This document shows, piece by piece, positions 1-8,154 of a stretch of DNA of 64,000 bases. Below the pieces are notes generated by a model. It was not told the origin of the DNA. It made no database searches and saw nothing but the letters and a program-made list of their open reading frames with translations. How positions within the stretch are numbered: the stretch's first letter is position 1; each line of letters starts with the position of its first letter. The stretch lies in contig NZ_SOAV01000016.1 in the NCBI RefSeq assembly GCF_004364245.1, positions 1 to 64,000 of the forward strand, in the 5' to 3' direction. The DNA comes from Streptomyces sp. BK208 (GTDB lineage Bacteria > Actinomycetota > Actinomycetes > Streptomycetales > Streptomycetaceae). Both the position numbers and the translations under genes were made by a program.

Positions 1-162
1 CAGCACACCGTCACCGACCAGACCCTCGTCGACCGCGTCCACCAACTCGGCATGGACATCAACGTCTGGACCGTCGACGAACCCGGCGCCATCCGTACCA
101 TGACCGCCCTCGGCGTCGACGGCATCATCACCGACTACCCCCAAACCCTCACCCAGCGGTGA
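1..162 (+). CDS. Glycerophosphodiester phosphodiesterase, C-terminal fragment
   Basis: Frame 1 is open from the window edge to TGA at 160-162 and encodes the last 53 residues of a protein. The segments DINVWTVDEPGAIRTM and GVDGIITDYP match the C-terminal strand-helix-strand of the GDPD TIM barrel (the 'VNVWTVD...GVDGIITDxP' signature). The family hydrolyses glycerophosphodiesters to an alcohol and glycerol-3-phosphate. The catalytic N-terminal part lies outside the window, so activity and any signal peptide cannot be judged. Confidence 0.8.
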   Translation, partial: QHTVTDQTLVDRVHQLGMDINVWTVDEPGAIRTMTALGVDGIITDYPQTLTQR

Positions 163-305
163 CGGGGAACGGACGAACCGGCGCCTGCGCACGCCGCACG
201 ATCGGGCGTTGACGGTCGGTACGGCGCAGGGTCGTGCCGCTCCGGGGTACCCGGTGGTACCAGTGACCCGGAAAAGCGACAGCGACCCAGGAGAGCGGCA
301 CCACG

Positions 306-650
306 ATGTATGACCAGACGCGCGCACAGCAGCCCCCGGACCAGGACCAGCGCCGCATCGAGCGCCGTACCGCGGCAGAGGAGTCTCTTCTGCCGTCGGC
401 GGACCGGGACGCCGTCATGGACCGCCTGCGCAAGGCCCTCAACACCTTCGCCGACGCTCCGCACGACGCTCTGGAGGAGGCCGAGGGCGCCTTCGACGAC
501 GCCGCGGGCCACCTGGCGAAGGCCCTGGCGGAACGGCGCCGGGCCCTGCACGAGAGCTGGCAGGACCAGGACCCCGAGACGCACGCCGAGGAACTCCGGC
601 TCGCGCTGCGGCAGTACCGGGAGATCACGCAACGGCTGATGCGCACCTGA
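306..650 (+). CDS. Conserved hypothetical protein, helical, 114 aa
   Basis: I do not recognise a named family. The protein is short, hydrophilic and rich in Glu, Arg, Ala and Asp, and is predicted to be almost entirely helical (for instance EEAEGAFDDAAGHLAKALAE and EELRLALRQYREITQRLMR). There is no signal peptide or membrane segment, so a small cytoplasmic helical-bundle or coiled-coil protein is likely. A purine-rich AGGAG lies about 12 nt before the ATG. It is monocistronic between the GDPD gene and the phosphatase gene. No function can be assigned from sequence alone. Confidence 0.6.
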   Translation: MYDQTRAQQPPDQDQRRIERRTAAEESLLPSADRDAVMDRLRKALNTFADAPHDALEEAEGAFDDAAGHLAKALAERRRALHESWQDQDPETHAEELRLALRQYREITQRLMRT

Positions 651-834
651 CCGGCGTGTCCAGGGGCCGGGTCGGGTGCGGGACGGCCCGCTGGGCCGGG
701 TCCGGCAGACGTGGCGCTCGCCCCGCATCCTCGCGTGCCGTGACGGCCGTACGGGCGTAGTGTCCAGGTATGGGTGATGTTCGGTGTGGCCGGCGTCGGG
801 CAGCCCTGTCGGCGCCGAAGCGGGCGGACGGCTG

Positions 835-2994
835 ATGGACTCCGCGCTGGCCGCGGTGGTGCGGGCGAGCGGTGCGTACGGAGGACTCCTGTACGTACTG
901 CCACCCGGCGATGACGCGGTGTGGCAGGTCCTGGTCACGGGGGTCCCGCAGGAGATGGCCGCTCCGTGGCGGCGGGTGGGGCTCCGGGACCCGATGCCCG
1001 TCGCGGACGCGGTCCGTGAACGCCGTCTGACGTGGGCCGGCGGCCGGGAGGAGATGGCGCGCGAGTATCCACGGGTGGCGCTCGTCCTGCCGTACGACTT
1101 CGGCCTGGCGGCCGCGCCGCTCGTCTCGGGCACCGCGGTCCGGGGCGGTCTGGTGCTGATGTGGCCGGGGAATCATCCGGCGCGGCTGAGCGACGCCGAG
1201 GAGGACGTCATCCGGGCCGGCTGCCGGCGGCTCGGTGACTGTCTGCAGCGCGCCCTGGACCGCGGCGACCCGCTGCTGCCCCCCGACCGTCCAAGGACGC
1301 TGCCGCCGCCGGCCCCGCGCGCGCCCTCGCGGACGGAGGCGGCCGGGCTTTCGGCCTTCGTGGACCGTCTGCCCGGCGGCTCCTGTGCGCTGGACCTGGA
1401 CGGGCACCTCACCTTCGTCACCCCCGGGGCGGCCGAGCTGCTCGGTGTCGACCGGGCTGTGCTGATGGGCGCGCTGCCGTGGGAGGCGCTGCCCTGGATG
1501 GATGTACCGCATGTCGAGGACCGCTACCGGGCCGCGCTGGTCAGCCGCAGACCGCAGGCGTTCACGGTGCTGCGCCCGCCCGCGACGTGGCTGACCTTCG
1601 AGCTGTACCCGGACGCCACGGGGCTGAGCGTACGCATCACCCCCGGCAGTCCGGACGGGGAGGCGCCGCCCTCCCGGGCCGTACAGTCGTCGGGGCCCAG
1701 CCGCGCCACCGTGCTCTACCACCTGATGCACCTGGCCTCCACCCTGACCGAGGCGGTCGGCGTGCAGGACGTGGTGGAGCAGACCGCCGACCAGCTCATG
1801 CCGGCCCTGGGGGCCCAGGGCATGGTGGTGATGGTGGCGGAGGACGGGCGCCTCAAGATCGTCGGGCAGCGCGGTTACCGCACCACCCTCCTGCAGCCCT
1901 TCGACCGGGCCCCCCTGAGCTCGGCCGACCCCGGCGCCGACGTCATGGCCACCGGCGTCCCCGGCTTCTGGTCGACGTTCGACGAACTCCACGAGGCCTA
2001 TCCCGCCGTGGCGCACGAGGACGGGATGGCCGCGTGGGCCGTGCTGCCGCTGATCGCCTCCGGCCGGCCCATCGGCTCGCTCCTGCTCGCCTACCGGCGG
2101 CCCCACGTCTTCCCGCCCGCCGAGCGGGCCGCCCTCACCTCGCTGGCCGGCCTGGTCGGGCAGGCCCTGGACCGCGCCCGGCTGTACGACGCCAAGCACG
2201 ACCTGGCGCACCGTCTGCAGTCCGCCCTGCTCCCCCACACCCTGCCCCACCTCTCCGGCCTCGGCGTGGCCGCCCGCTATCTGCCGGCGGCCCGCGGCCT
2301 GGGCATCGGCGGCGACTTCTACGACGTCATCCGCCTCGACGAGCACACGGCGGCGGTCACCATCGGCGACGTGCAGGGCCACAACGTGGACGCCGCGGCC
2401 CTCATGGGGCAGGTCCGCACCGCCGTGCACGCCCACGCCACCGTGGGCGCGCCCCCCGGTGACGTGCTGACCCGCACCAACCGCCTGCTCACCGACCTGG
2501 ACCCCGGTCTGTTCACGAGCTGCGCCTACGTCCACCTCGACCTCGCCACGCACCACGCGTGCGTGGCACTCGCCGGCCACCCCCCTCCCCTGCTGCGTCA
2601 CGCCGACGGGCGCGTCGAACCCCTGCGCGTGCCCCCCGGCCTGCTGCTGGGCATCGAGCCGGACACCGTGTACCCCGCGCTGGAGTTCCCCTTGCCGCCC
2701 GGCAGTGTGCTCGCCCTCTACACCGACGGGCTCGTCGAGGCGCCCGGAGTCGACCTCGACGACGCGATCGCGGCTCTGGCCGGACTGCTGGAAACCGGTG
2801 ATCCCGGCGATCTCGACGCCATGGCCGACACCCTCATCCGGCACGCGCCCACCCCGGGCGACGACATCGCCCTGGTCCTCGTCAGTCCCCGCGCGTCGGC
2901 GGGGCACTCCGGGGCCGGGCCGATCGTTTTCCCGGGCAAGAAGGACGAACGCCGGTCGAAGCGGACCGGCAGCGGAGGAGAAGACCCTTCATGA
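835..2994 (+). CDS. PP2C-type SpoIIE phosphatase with GAF and PAS-like sensor domains
   Basis: A large signalling phosphatase of about 719 aa. From the ATG at 835 it shows an N-terminal GAF-like region (about 1-150), a PAS-like domain (about 180-280, GGSCALDLDGHLTFVTPGAA), a second GAF domain (about 310-450) and a C-terminal PP2C/SpoIIE catalytic domain (about 465-695). The catalytic domain carries the metal-binding signatures GIGGDFYDV, IGDVQGHN and PGDDIALVLV. Such proteins dephosphorylate anti-anti-sigma factors in partner-switching stress pathways; the partner is not in the window. An in-frame GTG at 784 is an alternative start. The stop overlaps the next ATG (ATGA), implying translational coupling with the CBS-BON gene. 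Confidence 0.85.
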   Translation: MDSALAAVVRASGAYGGLLYVLPPGDDAVWQVLVTGVPQEMAAPWRRVGLRDPMPVADAVRERRLTWAGGREEMAREYPRVALVLPYDFGLAAAPLVSGTAVRGGLVLMWPGNHPARLSDAEEDVIRAGCRRLGDCLQRALDRGDPLLPPDRPRTLPPPAPRAPSRTEAAGLSAFVDRLPGGSCALDLDGHLTFVTPGAAELLGVDRAVLMGALPWEALPWMDVPHVEDRYRAALVSRRPQAFTVLRPPATWLTFELYPDATGLSVRITPGSPDGEAPPSRAVQSSGPSRATVLYHLMHLASTLTEAVGVQDVVEQTADQLMPALGAQGMVVMVAEDGRLKIVGQRGYRTTLLQPFDRAPLSSADPGADVMATGVPGFWSTFDELHEAYPAVAHEDGMAAWAVLPLIASGRPIGSLLLAYRRPHVFPPAERAALTSLAGLVGQALDRARLYDAKHDLAHRLQSALLPHTLPHLSGLGVAARYLPAARGLGIGGDFYDVIRLDEHTAAVTIGDVQGHNVDAAALMGQVRTAVHAHATVGAPPGDVLTRTNRLLTDLDPGLFTSCAYVHLDLATHHACVALAGHPPPLLRHADGRVEPLRVPPGLLLGIEPDTVYPALEFPLPPGSVLALYTDGLVEAPGVDLDDAIAALAGLLETGDPGDLDAMADTLIRHAPTPGDDIALVLVSPRASAGHSGAGPIVFPGKKDERRSKRTGSGGEDPS

Positions 2995-3662
2995 GACACC
3001 AGAGGGTGCGCGATCTGATGAGCGGCGCCGTGGTCCGCGTACAGCGGGGCACACCGTTCAAGGAGATCGCCCACCTGCTGCTGGAGTACGACATCACGGC
3101 TGTGCCGGTCGTCGACGCGGACAACCGCCCCGTGGGGGTGGTGTCGGAGGCCGACCTGTTGCAGAAGATGTGGGGGCAGGAGCCCGACGGTTCCCCGGAG
3201 CACGCGGAGTGGTCCCGGGTCTCGGCCGGCAAGGCGGACGCCACGGACGCGGCCGGGCTCATGACCTCGCCGGCGCGGTGCGCCCGGGAGGACTGGAGCG
3301 TCGTGGACGCCGCCCGGGTGATGGCGCGGCACCGCATCAAGCGGCTGCTGGTCGTCGACGGGGACGGACGGCTCGCCGGGGTCGTCAGCCGCAGCGACCT
3401 GCTGCGGGTCTTCCTGCGCACGGACCGCGCGATCCGTACCGAGATCATCGAGGAGGCCCTGGTCAAGGCGCTCGGCCTGGCTCCCTCGTCGGTGCAGGTG
3501 GACGTGGCGCACGGCCATGTGGTGCTCAGCGGCCGGCTTCCGGATCATGTGTCCGCCCCGCTCCTCGAGGAGCACTGCCGGAGTGTGGACGGCGTCGTCG
3601 CCGTGGAGTTCCGGCCGGCCGGCGAGGCTGGCGCCGAGGGCCCGGCGGCCGTCGGCTCCTGA
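2991..3662 (+). CDS. CBS domain protein with C-terminal BON domain
   Basis: 223 aa with three domains. CBS1 is about 7-60 (VRDLMSGAVVRVQRGTPFKE), CBS2 about 84-140 (MTSPARCAREDWSVVDAARV) and a BON domain about 150-212. CBS pairs bind adenosyl ligands and act as energy-status modules; BON domains contact membranes or partner proteins. This architecture is common in actinobacteria next to stress-signalling genes. The start overlaps the stop of the SpoIIE-type phosphatase by 4 nt, so the pair is probably an operon and may act in one signalling route. A strong hairpin terminator follows at 3702-3747. Confidence 0.9.
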   Translation: MRHQRVRDLMSGAVVRVQRGTPFKEIAHLLLEYDITAVPVVDADNRPVGVVSEADLLQKMWGQEPDGSPEHAEWSRVSAGKADATDAAGLMTSPARCAREDWSVVDAARVMARHRIKRLLVVDGDGRLAGVVSRSDLLRVFLRTDRAIRTEIIEEALVKALGLAPSSVQVDVAHGHVVLSGRLPDHVSAPLLEEHCRSVDGVVAVEFRPAGEAGAEGPAAVGS

Positions 3663-3701
3663 CCCGTGGCCACCCGCCCCCGGCCCCGCCGCCGGACGGC
3701 G

Positions 3702-3747
3702 TCCGCCCGTGTCCGCTTCCCCTGGGAGGGACGCGGACACGGGCGGA
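3702..3747. terminator. Bidirectional hairpin terminator
   Basis: A perfect 15-bp inverted repeat (3702-3716 with 3733-3747) around a 16-nt loop lies between the convergent CBS-BON and MMPL genes. Its position fits a shared terminator, though no clear T tract follows on either side, as is usual in Streptomyces. Confidence 0.7.
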
Positions 3748-3904
3748 GTGCGGGGCCGGGGCTGGTCGGACTCCGGTCGGGTCCTTCACCTCGGCGGCCC
3801 CGGCCGACGGTGCGGGAGCCGGGGCCGCCGCGGGCGCCGGGCCGCCCTCGCTGAGACCGAACCGTCCGTGGAACCGTCGCAGGACGGACGGTGCGCGGTG
3901 GGTG

Positions 3905-6169
3905 TCAGACTCCGGCCGTCTCCGGCTCCCGGCGGGGCTCCGGGGGCGTGGCGGTGTCGCCGAGTTCCCGGTGCAGCTTCTCGCCCTCGACGTCGACGTT
4001 CGGCAGGAGGCGGTCCAGCCACCTGGGCAGCCACCAGGCCTTGGTGCCGAGCAGGGCGAGCACCGCGGGCACGATGGCCATGCGGACCACGAAGGCGTCG
4101 AAGAGGACGGCGATCGCGAGGCCGAAGCCCATCATCTTGATCATGGCGTCGTTCTCCAGGATGAAGCCGGAGAAGACGCTGATCATGATGATCGCGGCGG
4201 CCGCGACGACCCGGCCGCCGTGGGTGAATCCCGTGGTGACGGAGTCGGCGGCGGACTCGCCGTGCACGTAGGCCTCCCGCATGCGGGTGACGAGGAAGAC
4301 CTCGTAGTCCATGGCCAGGCCGAAGACCACGCCGATCATGAAGATGGGCATCATCGACATGATCGGGCCCGGCTGGTCCACCCCGAACACGTCCGCGAGC
4401 CAGCCCCACTGGAAGACCGCGACCACCGCGCCGAGCGCCGCGGCCACCGACAGCAGGAAGCCGAGGGCCGCCTTCAGCGGGACGAGGACGGAGCGGAAGA
4501 CCAGCATCAGGAGCAGGAAGGCGAGCCCGACGACCAGGGCCAGGTAGGGGACGAGCGCGTCGTCCAGGGTCTGCGAGAAGTCGATCGTCATCGCGGTCGC
4601 ACCGGTGACCAGCATGGTCGCGCCCGTGTCCGTCCTGATGTCGCCGGACAGCGAACGGATGTCGTGCACCAGCGACTCGGTGGCCGTGTCGCTCGGGCCG
4701 GTCTTCGGCACCACGGTGAGGACGGCGGTGTCGCCCTCCTCGTTGAAGTCGGCCGGGGTGACGGCCGCCGCCTCGCCCAGTGCGGTGATCTTCTTGCCGA
4801 CGGTGTCGGCGGCGGCCTCGGGGTCGTCCGCGCCGCGCGCGTCGACGGTGACCATCAGCGGGCCGTTGAATCCGGCCCCGAAGGACTCGGACAGCATGTC
4901 GTAGGCCTTGCGCTGGGTGGTGTCCGGGGCCGAGCTGCCCTCGTCGGGCATACCCAGTTCCATGCCGGCGGCCGGCACCGCGATCACCCCGAGGCCGAGG
5001 ACCGCGGTGAGCAGGACGGTGACCGGGCGGCGCAGGACGAAGCGGGCCCAGCGGGTGCCGAGCCGCGGCCTGGCGGAGGCTGCCCGCGCCCGGGCGGGGG
5101 CCTTCCGGTCCCGGCGGCTGAGCGCCTTCCTGCCGGCGAAACCGAGCAGCGCCGGGGTGAGGGTGAGGGCGATCAGCACGGCGATACCGACCGTGCCCGC
5201 CGCGGCCAGACCCATCTTGGTGAGGATCGGGATGTTGACGATCGCGAGCCCGGCCAGGGCCACCACGACGGTCAGCCCGGCGAAGACGACCGCGGAGCCC
5301 GCGGTGCCGACCGCGCGCCCGGCCGCTTCCTCCGGGGCGCGGCCCTCGGCTATCTCGGCCCGGTAGCGCGAGACGATGAACAGGGCGTAGTCGATGGCTA
5401 CCGCGAGGCCGATCATCATGGCGAGCGTGGAGGTCGTGGCGGACAGCTCCAGCGTGCTGCCGAGGGCCCCGATGGCGGAGATGCCGATGCCGACGCCGAT
5501 GATCGCCGAGAGCAGCGGCATGCCGGCCGCGACCAGTGAGCCGAAGGTCAGCAGGAGCACGACCGCGGCGACTCCGATGCCGATCAGCTCGGCGGTGCCG
5601 CCCATCTCCTGCTCGGCCACGACCGCGTCGCCGCCGGTCTCGACGGTGTAACCGCCTTCACGCGCGTGGTCGGTGGCGGCGGTGAGCGAGTCGCGTGCCT
5701 CGTCGGTCAGTTCCATCGCGTTGACCTTGTAGGTCACGGAGACGTACGCGGTGGTGCCGTCCTTGCTGACGGCGTTCCCCTCGAACGGGTTGGCCACCGA
5801 GGCGACCTGCGGGCCTGCCTTCAGGTCGGCGACCAGGTCCTCGACCTGGTCCTTGCCGGCCGGGTCGGAGATCTTGCCACCCTCGGGCGCGCGGATCACG
5901 ACCCGGGCGGTGGCACCCTCGGCGCTGGCGGCCGGGAACTGCTCGTCGAGCAGGTCGAAGGCCTTCTGGGACTCGGTGCCTGGCATGGAGAAGGAGTCTT
6001 CGGGCGGGGCGGGCGCGGCGGACGACGCGACGCCGGCGCCCACGAGTATGGCCACCCAGAGCAGGGCGACCAGGCCGCGGCGCCGGAACGCCCTCCGGCC
6101 GAGTCGATAGAGAAACGTAGCCACCTTGGACCAATCCGTCGGGTTGCGGGCAGGACGAAGACCCGGCAC
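3905..6169 (-). CDS. MMPL/RND family transporter
   Basis: A 754-aa polytopic membrane protein with two MMPL repeats, each a periplasmic-type loop plus about six transmembrane helices. The signature GLAVAIDYALFIVSRYRAE is in the first repeat and the matching GLAMDYEVFLVTRMREA in the second. These proteins export lipids, siderophores or hydrophobic drugs using the proton gradient; the substrate cannot be read from sequence. The first transmembrane segment begins about residue 30. An in-frame GTG at 6124 (VATFLYRLGRRAFRRRG) fits family N-termini better than the longest start at 6169, and neither has a convincing ribosome-binding site. The gene is monocistronic with the terminator at 3702-3747. 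Confidence 0.9.
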   Translation of the reverse strand: MPGLRPARNPTDWSKVATFLYRLGRRAFRRRGLVALLWVAILVGAGVASSAAPAPPEDSFSMPGTESQKAFDLLDEQFPAASAEGATARVVIRAPEGGKISDPAGKDQVEDLVADLKAGPQVASVANPFEGNAVSKDGTTAYVSVTYKVNAMELTDEARDSLTAATDHAREGGYTVETGGDAVVAEQEMGGTAELIGIGVAAVVLLLTFGSLVAAGMPLLSAIIGVGIGISAIGALGSTLELSATTSTLAMMIGLAVAIDYALFIVSRYRAEIAEGRAPEEAAGRAVGTAGSAVVFAGLTVVVALAGLAIVNIPILTKMGLAAAGTVGIAVLIALTLTPALLGFAGRKALSRRDRKAPARARAASARPRLGTRWARFVLRRPVTVLLTAVLGLGVIAVPAAGMELGMPDEGSSAPDTTQRKAYDMLSESFGAGFNGPLMVTVDARGADDPEAAADTVGKKITALGEAAAVTPADFNEEGDTAVLTVVPKTGPSDTATESLVHDIRSLSGDIRTDTGATMLVTGATAMTIDFSQTLDDALVPYLALVVGLAFLLLMLVFRSVLVPLKAALGFLLSVAAALGAVVAVFQWGWLADVFGVDQPGPIMSMMPIFMIGVVFGLAMDYEVFLVTRMREAYVHGESAADSVTTGFTHGGRVVAAAAIIMISVFSGFILENDAMIKMMGFGLAIAVLFDAFVVRMAIVPAVLALLGTKAWWLPRWLDRLLPNVDVEGEKLHRELGDTATPPEPRREPETAGV

Positions 6170-6463
6170 ATGGGGGGAAGGCGGAGGCGCTGACCGGGGT
6201 ACGCATCCATGCTCGCCCGGGGTTCTCGGCGTTTGATCCGACCCTGGGTCTGGACCGGCGTACTGCGTCGGGTGTAGTGGGGTCTCGGGCCCCTCTCCTC
6301 CTGGCGTAGCTCCCGAAGATGGATGTACGCCGCATTTCGTTGCCGCGGGCAGCGGTCAGCGGGACGCGGGGGTGGCTGACCTCCTCTTCGGGGCCGGCCA
6401 CCGCATCGGTGCCACGGGAAGCAGGCGGTACTGGGCCCGGCGCCCGGCCCGGCCGCCCCGTAC

Positions 6464-7564
6464 TCAGGACGGCGCCGCCGCGACCCGGACCCGGGCGCCC
6501 TCGCCGTCGGAGAGGAAGGACGCCAGGGCCGCCCCCTCCTCCGTGACCTCGGCGCGCTCCGCCCGGGTGAGCCGGCGCAGCGGGGTCACGGTCACCGTGC
6601 CGTCCGCCACCGCCCAGGTCGCGGCGACCCGGCCGTCGACGAGGACGAGGCGGGCGCCGGTGACCGACAGTCCGCGGTGCGCGTCGTCGATGAGGCGGCC
6701 GCGGCCCTGGTAGCCGAGGACCGCGTTGTCGAACGCCGGCAGGAACCGCGCCGGCGCGCGGGTGCCGGGGTCGGGGCGGGGTGCGTCGGGCAGGTCCAGC
6801 AGTTCCCGGCCGCGCTCGTCGCGGAAGGAGACCAGTTCCCCGCGCACCGCCGCGACGGCGGCGGGCAGCCCCGCCAGACCGCACCAGGCGCGCAGGTCCG
6901 CCGAGGCGGCCGGCCCGAACGCGGCGAGGTAGCGCCGCACCAGCGCCGCGCCGACCGGATCGGTGCCCGGCGGGGCCGGCGGGTCGACCTCGCGGCCCAG
7001 CCAGGCGGCGGCCGGGGCGTTGCGCACCCCGGCCCGGGTGCGCCACAGACCGCGCGGCGGCAGTTGCACCATGGGGATCAGCGCGGCGACCAGCATCTCT
7101 CCCAGGGCCCGCGGTGCCGCGTCCGGCCAGCGCCCGGCGACCGCCCGGGCCAGCTCGCCCATCGAGCGGGGTTCGCCGTCGGCCAGGACCGCCCGGCCGG
7201 CCGCGGCGAGTTCGTCGAGGTCCACCCCTGCCAGCTCGCGGCGGTAGGTGCCGAGGACGCGTCCGCGCAGCATGGTGTCGTGGCGCGAACGCCAGGCCAG
7301 CATGTCGTCGGCGGTGACCAGGTGGACGGTGCGGCGCATCAGGTGGGTGCGCACCACCCGCCGGCCGGTCAGCAGGTCCGAGAGCGCTCCCGGCGCGAAG
7401 TCGCGCAGCCGCGACCACAGGCCGACGAACGGTTCCTGCGGCTCCTGCGCCTGCAGGCCGCCGAGGTGTGCCACGGCCTCCAGGACCGGGTGGTCGGCGC
7501 GGGCGAGCAGCAGCTGCCGGGCGAGTGCCGCCCGGTTCAGCGACCGCGCGTCGAGCACGCTCAC
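6464..7564 (-). CDS. Winged-helix (HTH_42) protein, AlkZ/YcaQ-like DNA glycosylase family
   Basis: 366 aa from the GTG at 7564. The N-terminal half has the HTH_42 pattern with the motif GGLQAQEPQEPFVGLWSRL (about residues 29-47), followed by RRTVHLV. In established AlkZ enzymes a Gln-x-Gln pair in this position helps unhook interstrand crosslinks; here the pair reads QAQ. Other family members protect antibiotic producers from their own DNA-alkylating products, but no such cluster is visible here. The GTG overlaps the stop of the upstream VOC remnant (GTGA), which decides the start and implies translational coupling. Activity is an inference. Confidence 0.8.
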   Translation of the reverse strand: MSVLDARSLNRAALARQLLLARADHPVLEAVAHLGGLQAQEPQEPFVGLWSRLRDFAPGALSDLLTGRRVVRTHLMRRTVHLVTADDMLAWRSRHDTMLRGRVLGTYRRELAGVDLDELAAAGRAVLADGEPRSMGELARAVAGRWPDAAPRALGEMLVAALIPMVQLPPRGLWRTRAGVRNAPAAAWLGREVDPPAPPGTDPVGAALVRRYLAAFGPAASADLRAWCGLAGLPAAVAAVRGELVSFRDERGRELLDLPDAPRPDPGTRAPARFLPAFDNAVLGYQGRGRLIDDAHRGLSVTGARLVLVDGRVAATWAVADGTVTVTPLRRLTRAERAEVTEEGAALASFLSDGEGARVRVAAAPS

Positions 7565-7713
7565 GCGGAGTACCCGCTCACGATGTCGAGGGCCGAGGTG
7601 ACGCCGAAGCGGTCCCGCGGCATGCCGAAGAGGGGCGCCCACCGGGCGGAGAAGCTGACGGCCTCAGGGGCGTCACCACGGAAGTTCAGGCGGGTCACGG
7701 CTTTGCCGGGCAC
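7561..7713 (-). pseudogene. VOC/PhnB-like protein with internal deletion (50-aa remnant)
   Basis: A GTG start at 7713 with a strong AAGGAG six nucleotides upstream opens a 50-codon frame. Its N-terminus (VTRLNFRGDAPEAVSF) looks like the first strand and helix of PhnB-type VOC proteins. The following WAPLFGMPRDRFGVT plus LDIVSGYSA looks like the last strand of the same family. About 90 central residues are missing, so the product cannot form the metal site. The stop overlaps the start of the winged-helix gene, so the remnant may survive as a leader that drives translation of that gene. Family assignment is by eye. Confidence 0.6.
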
Positions 7714-7828
7714 GACGGGCTCCTTGCCTCGAGGAAGCTGCGGGAAGCGAGGGGGCGGTCCGCGGGAGCGGGCCGTCCGAGGGGCCGGCCGGCCCCGCTG
7801 CGCCCACTCTGCTCCCGATCGAGGTCAG

Positions 7829-7905
7829 GTTCTGGCCGCCATGGACGCGAGTCCCGGGGTTTCCGACGGGTCCATGGCGGTCGGGTTCTGGCCTCCATGG
7901 GCGCG
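7829..7905. repeat. Imperfect direct repeat with internal perfect inverted repeat
   Basis: GGTTCTGGCC-CCATGG-CGCG occurs twice (7829-7849 and 7884-7905), differing at two positions (GCC/TCC, GAC/GGC). Between them the 11-bp CCGCCATGGAC at 7836-7846 is repeated inverted as GTCCATGGCGG at 7870-7880, giving a hairpin with a 23-nt loop. It lies in the gene-poor 7714-8154 stretch. No transposase or integrase is nearby, and the role is unknown. Confidence 0.5.
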
Positions 7906-8015
7906 GGCAAGGAGGCGTGCGCGGGGCCGGCGAGCCGCTGCGGCGGGACCGCCGCCGGGCTCGCCGCCCGGACGTCGGGCCCGAGGTCGGGGCCCGGAGC
8001 CGCGTTCGAGGAAGG

Positions 8016-8092
8016 GGGGCGGGGCGACCGGATTCGAACCGACGTCCTCCGAGATGGCACGGCGCACTACCTCTGTGCTACGACCCCGCCCC
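8016..8092 (-). tRNA. Degenerate tRNA-like sequence (probable pseudo-tRNA)
   Basis: Read on the minus strand this has a closing stem GGGGCGGGG/CCCCGCCCC, a canonical TA before a perfect D-stem GCAC/GTGC with loop AGAGGTA, and a textbook T-loop GGTTCGAATCC. The anticodon arm is irregular (bulged G, 8-nt loop), the variable loop is almost absent and a base is bulged near the base of the acceptor stem. No anticodon can be assigned safely. It could be a decayed tRNA gene, a tRNA fragment left by an integrative element, or a non-canonical tRNA. Confidence 0.4.
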
Positions 8093-8113
8093 TTGCCGGT
8101 GATCATAAACGAA

Positions 8114-8149
8114 GCCGGCCCGGACGCCCAGCAGTTGTCCGGGCCCGGC
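8114..8149 (-). terminator. Terminator of the MFS gene
   Basis: GCCGGCCCGGAC at 8114-8125 pairs with GTCCGGGCCCGGC at 8137-8149 (12 bp, one bulged base, 11-nt loop). It starts five bases after the MFS stop on the minus strand and is followed there by TTCGTTTATGAT, a T-rich tail unusual in this GC-rich DNA. It looks intrinsic. Confidence 0.65.
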
Positions 8150-8154
8150 CGGTG

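Noticed and set aside
6247-6256. GGTCTGGACC, a possible DasR-type core upstream of the MMPL gene
   Set aside because: The 10-bp core fits 9 of 10, but flanking bases do not match the 16-bp consensus, and such GC palindromes are expected by chance here.
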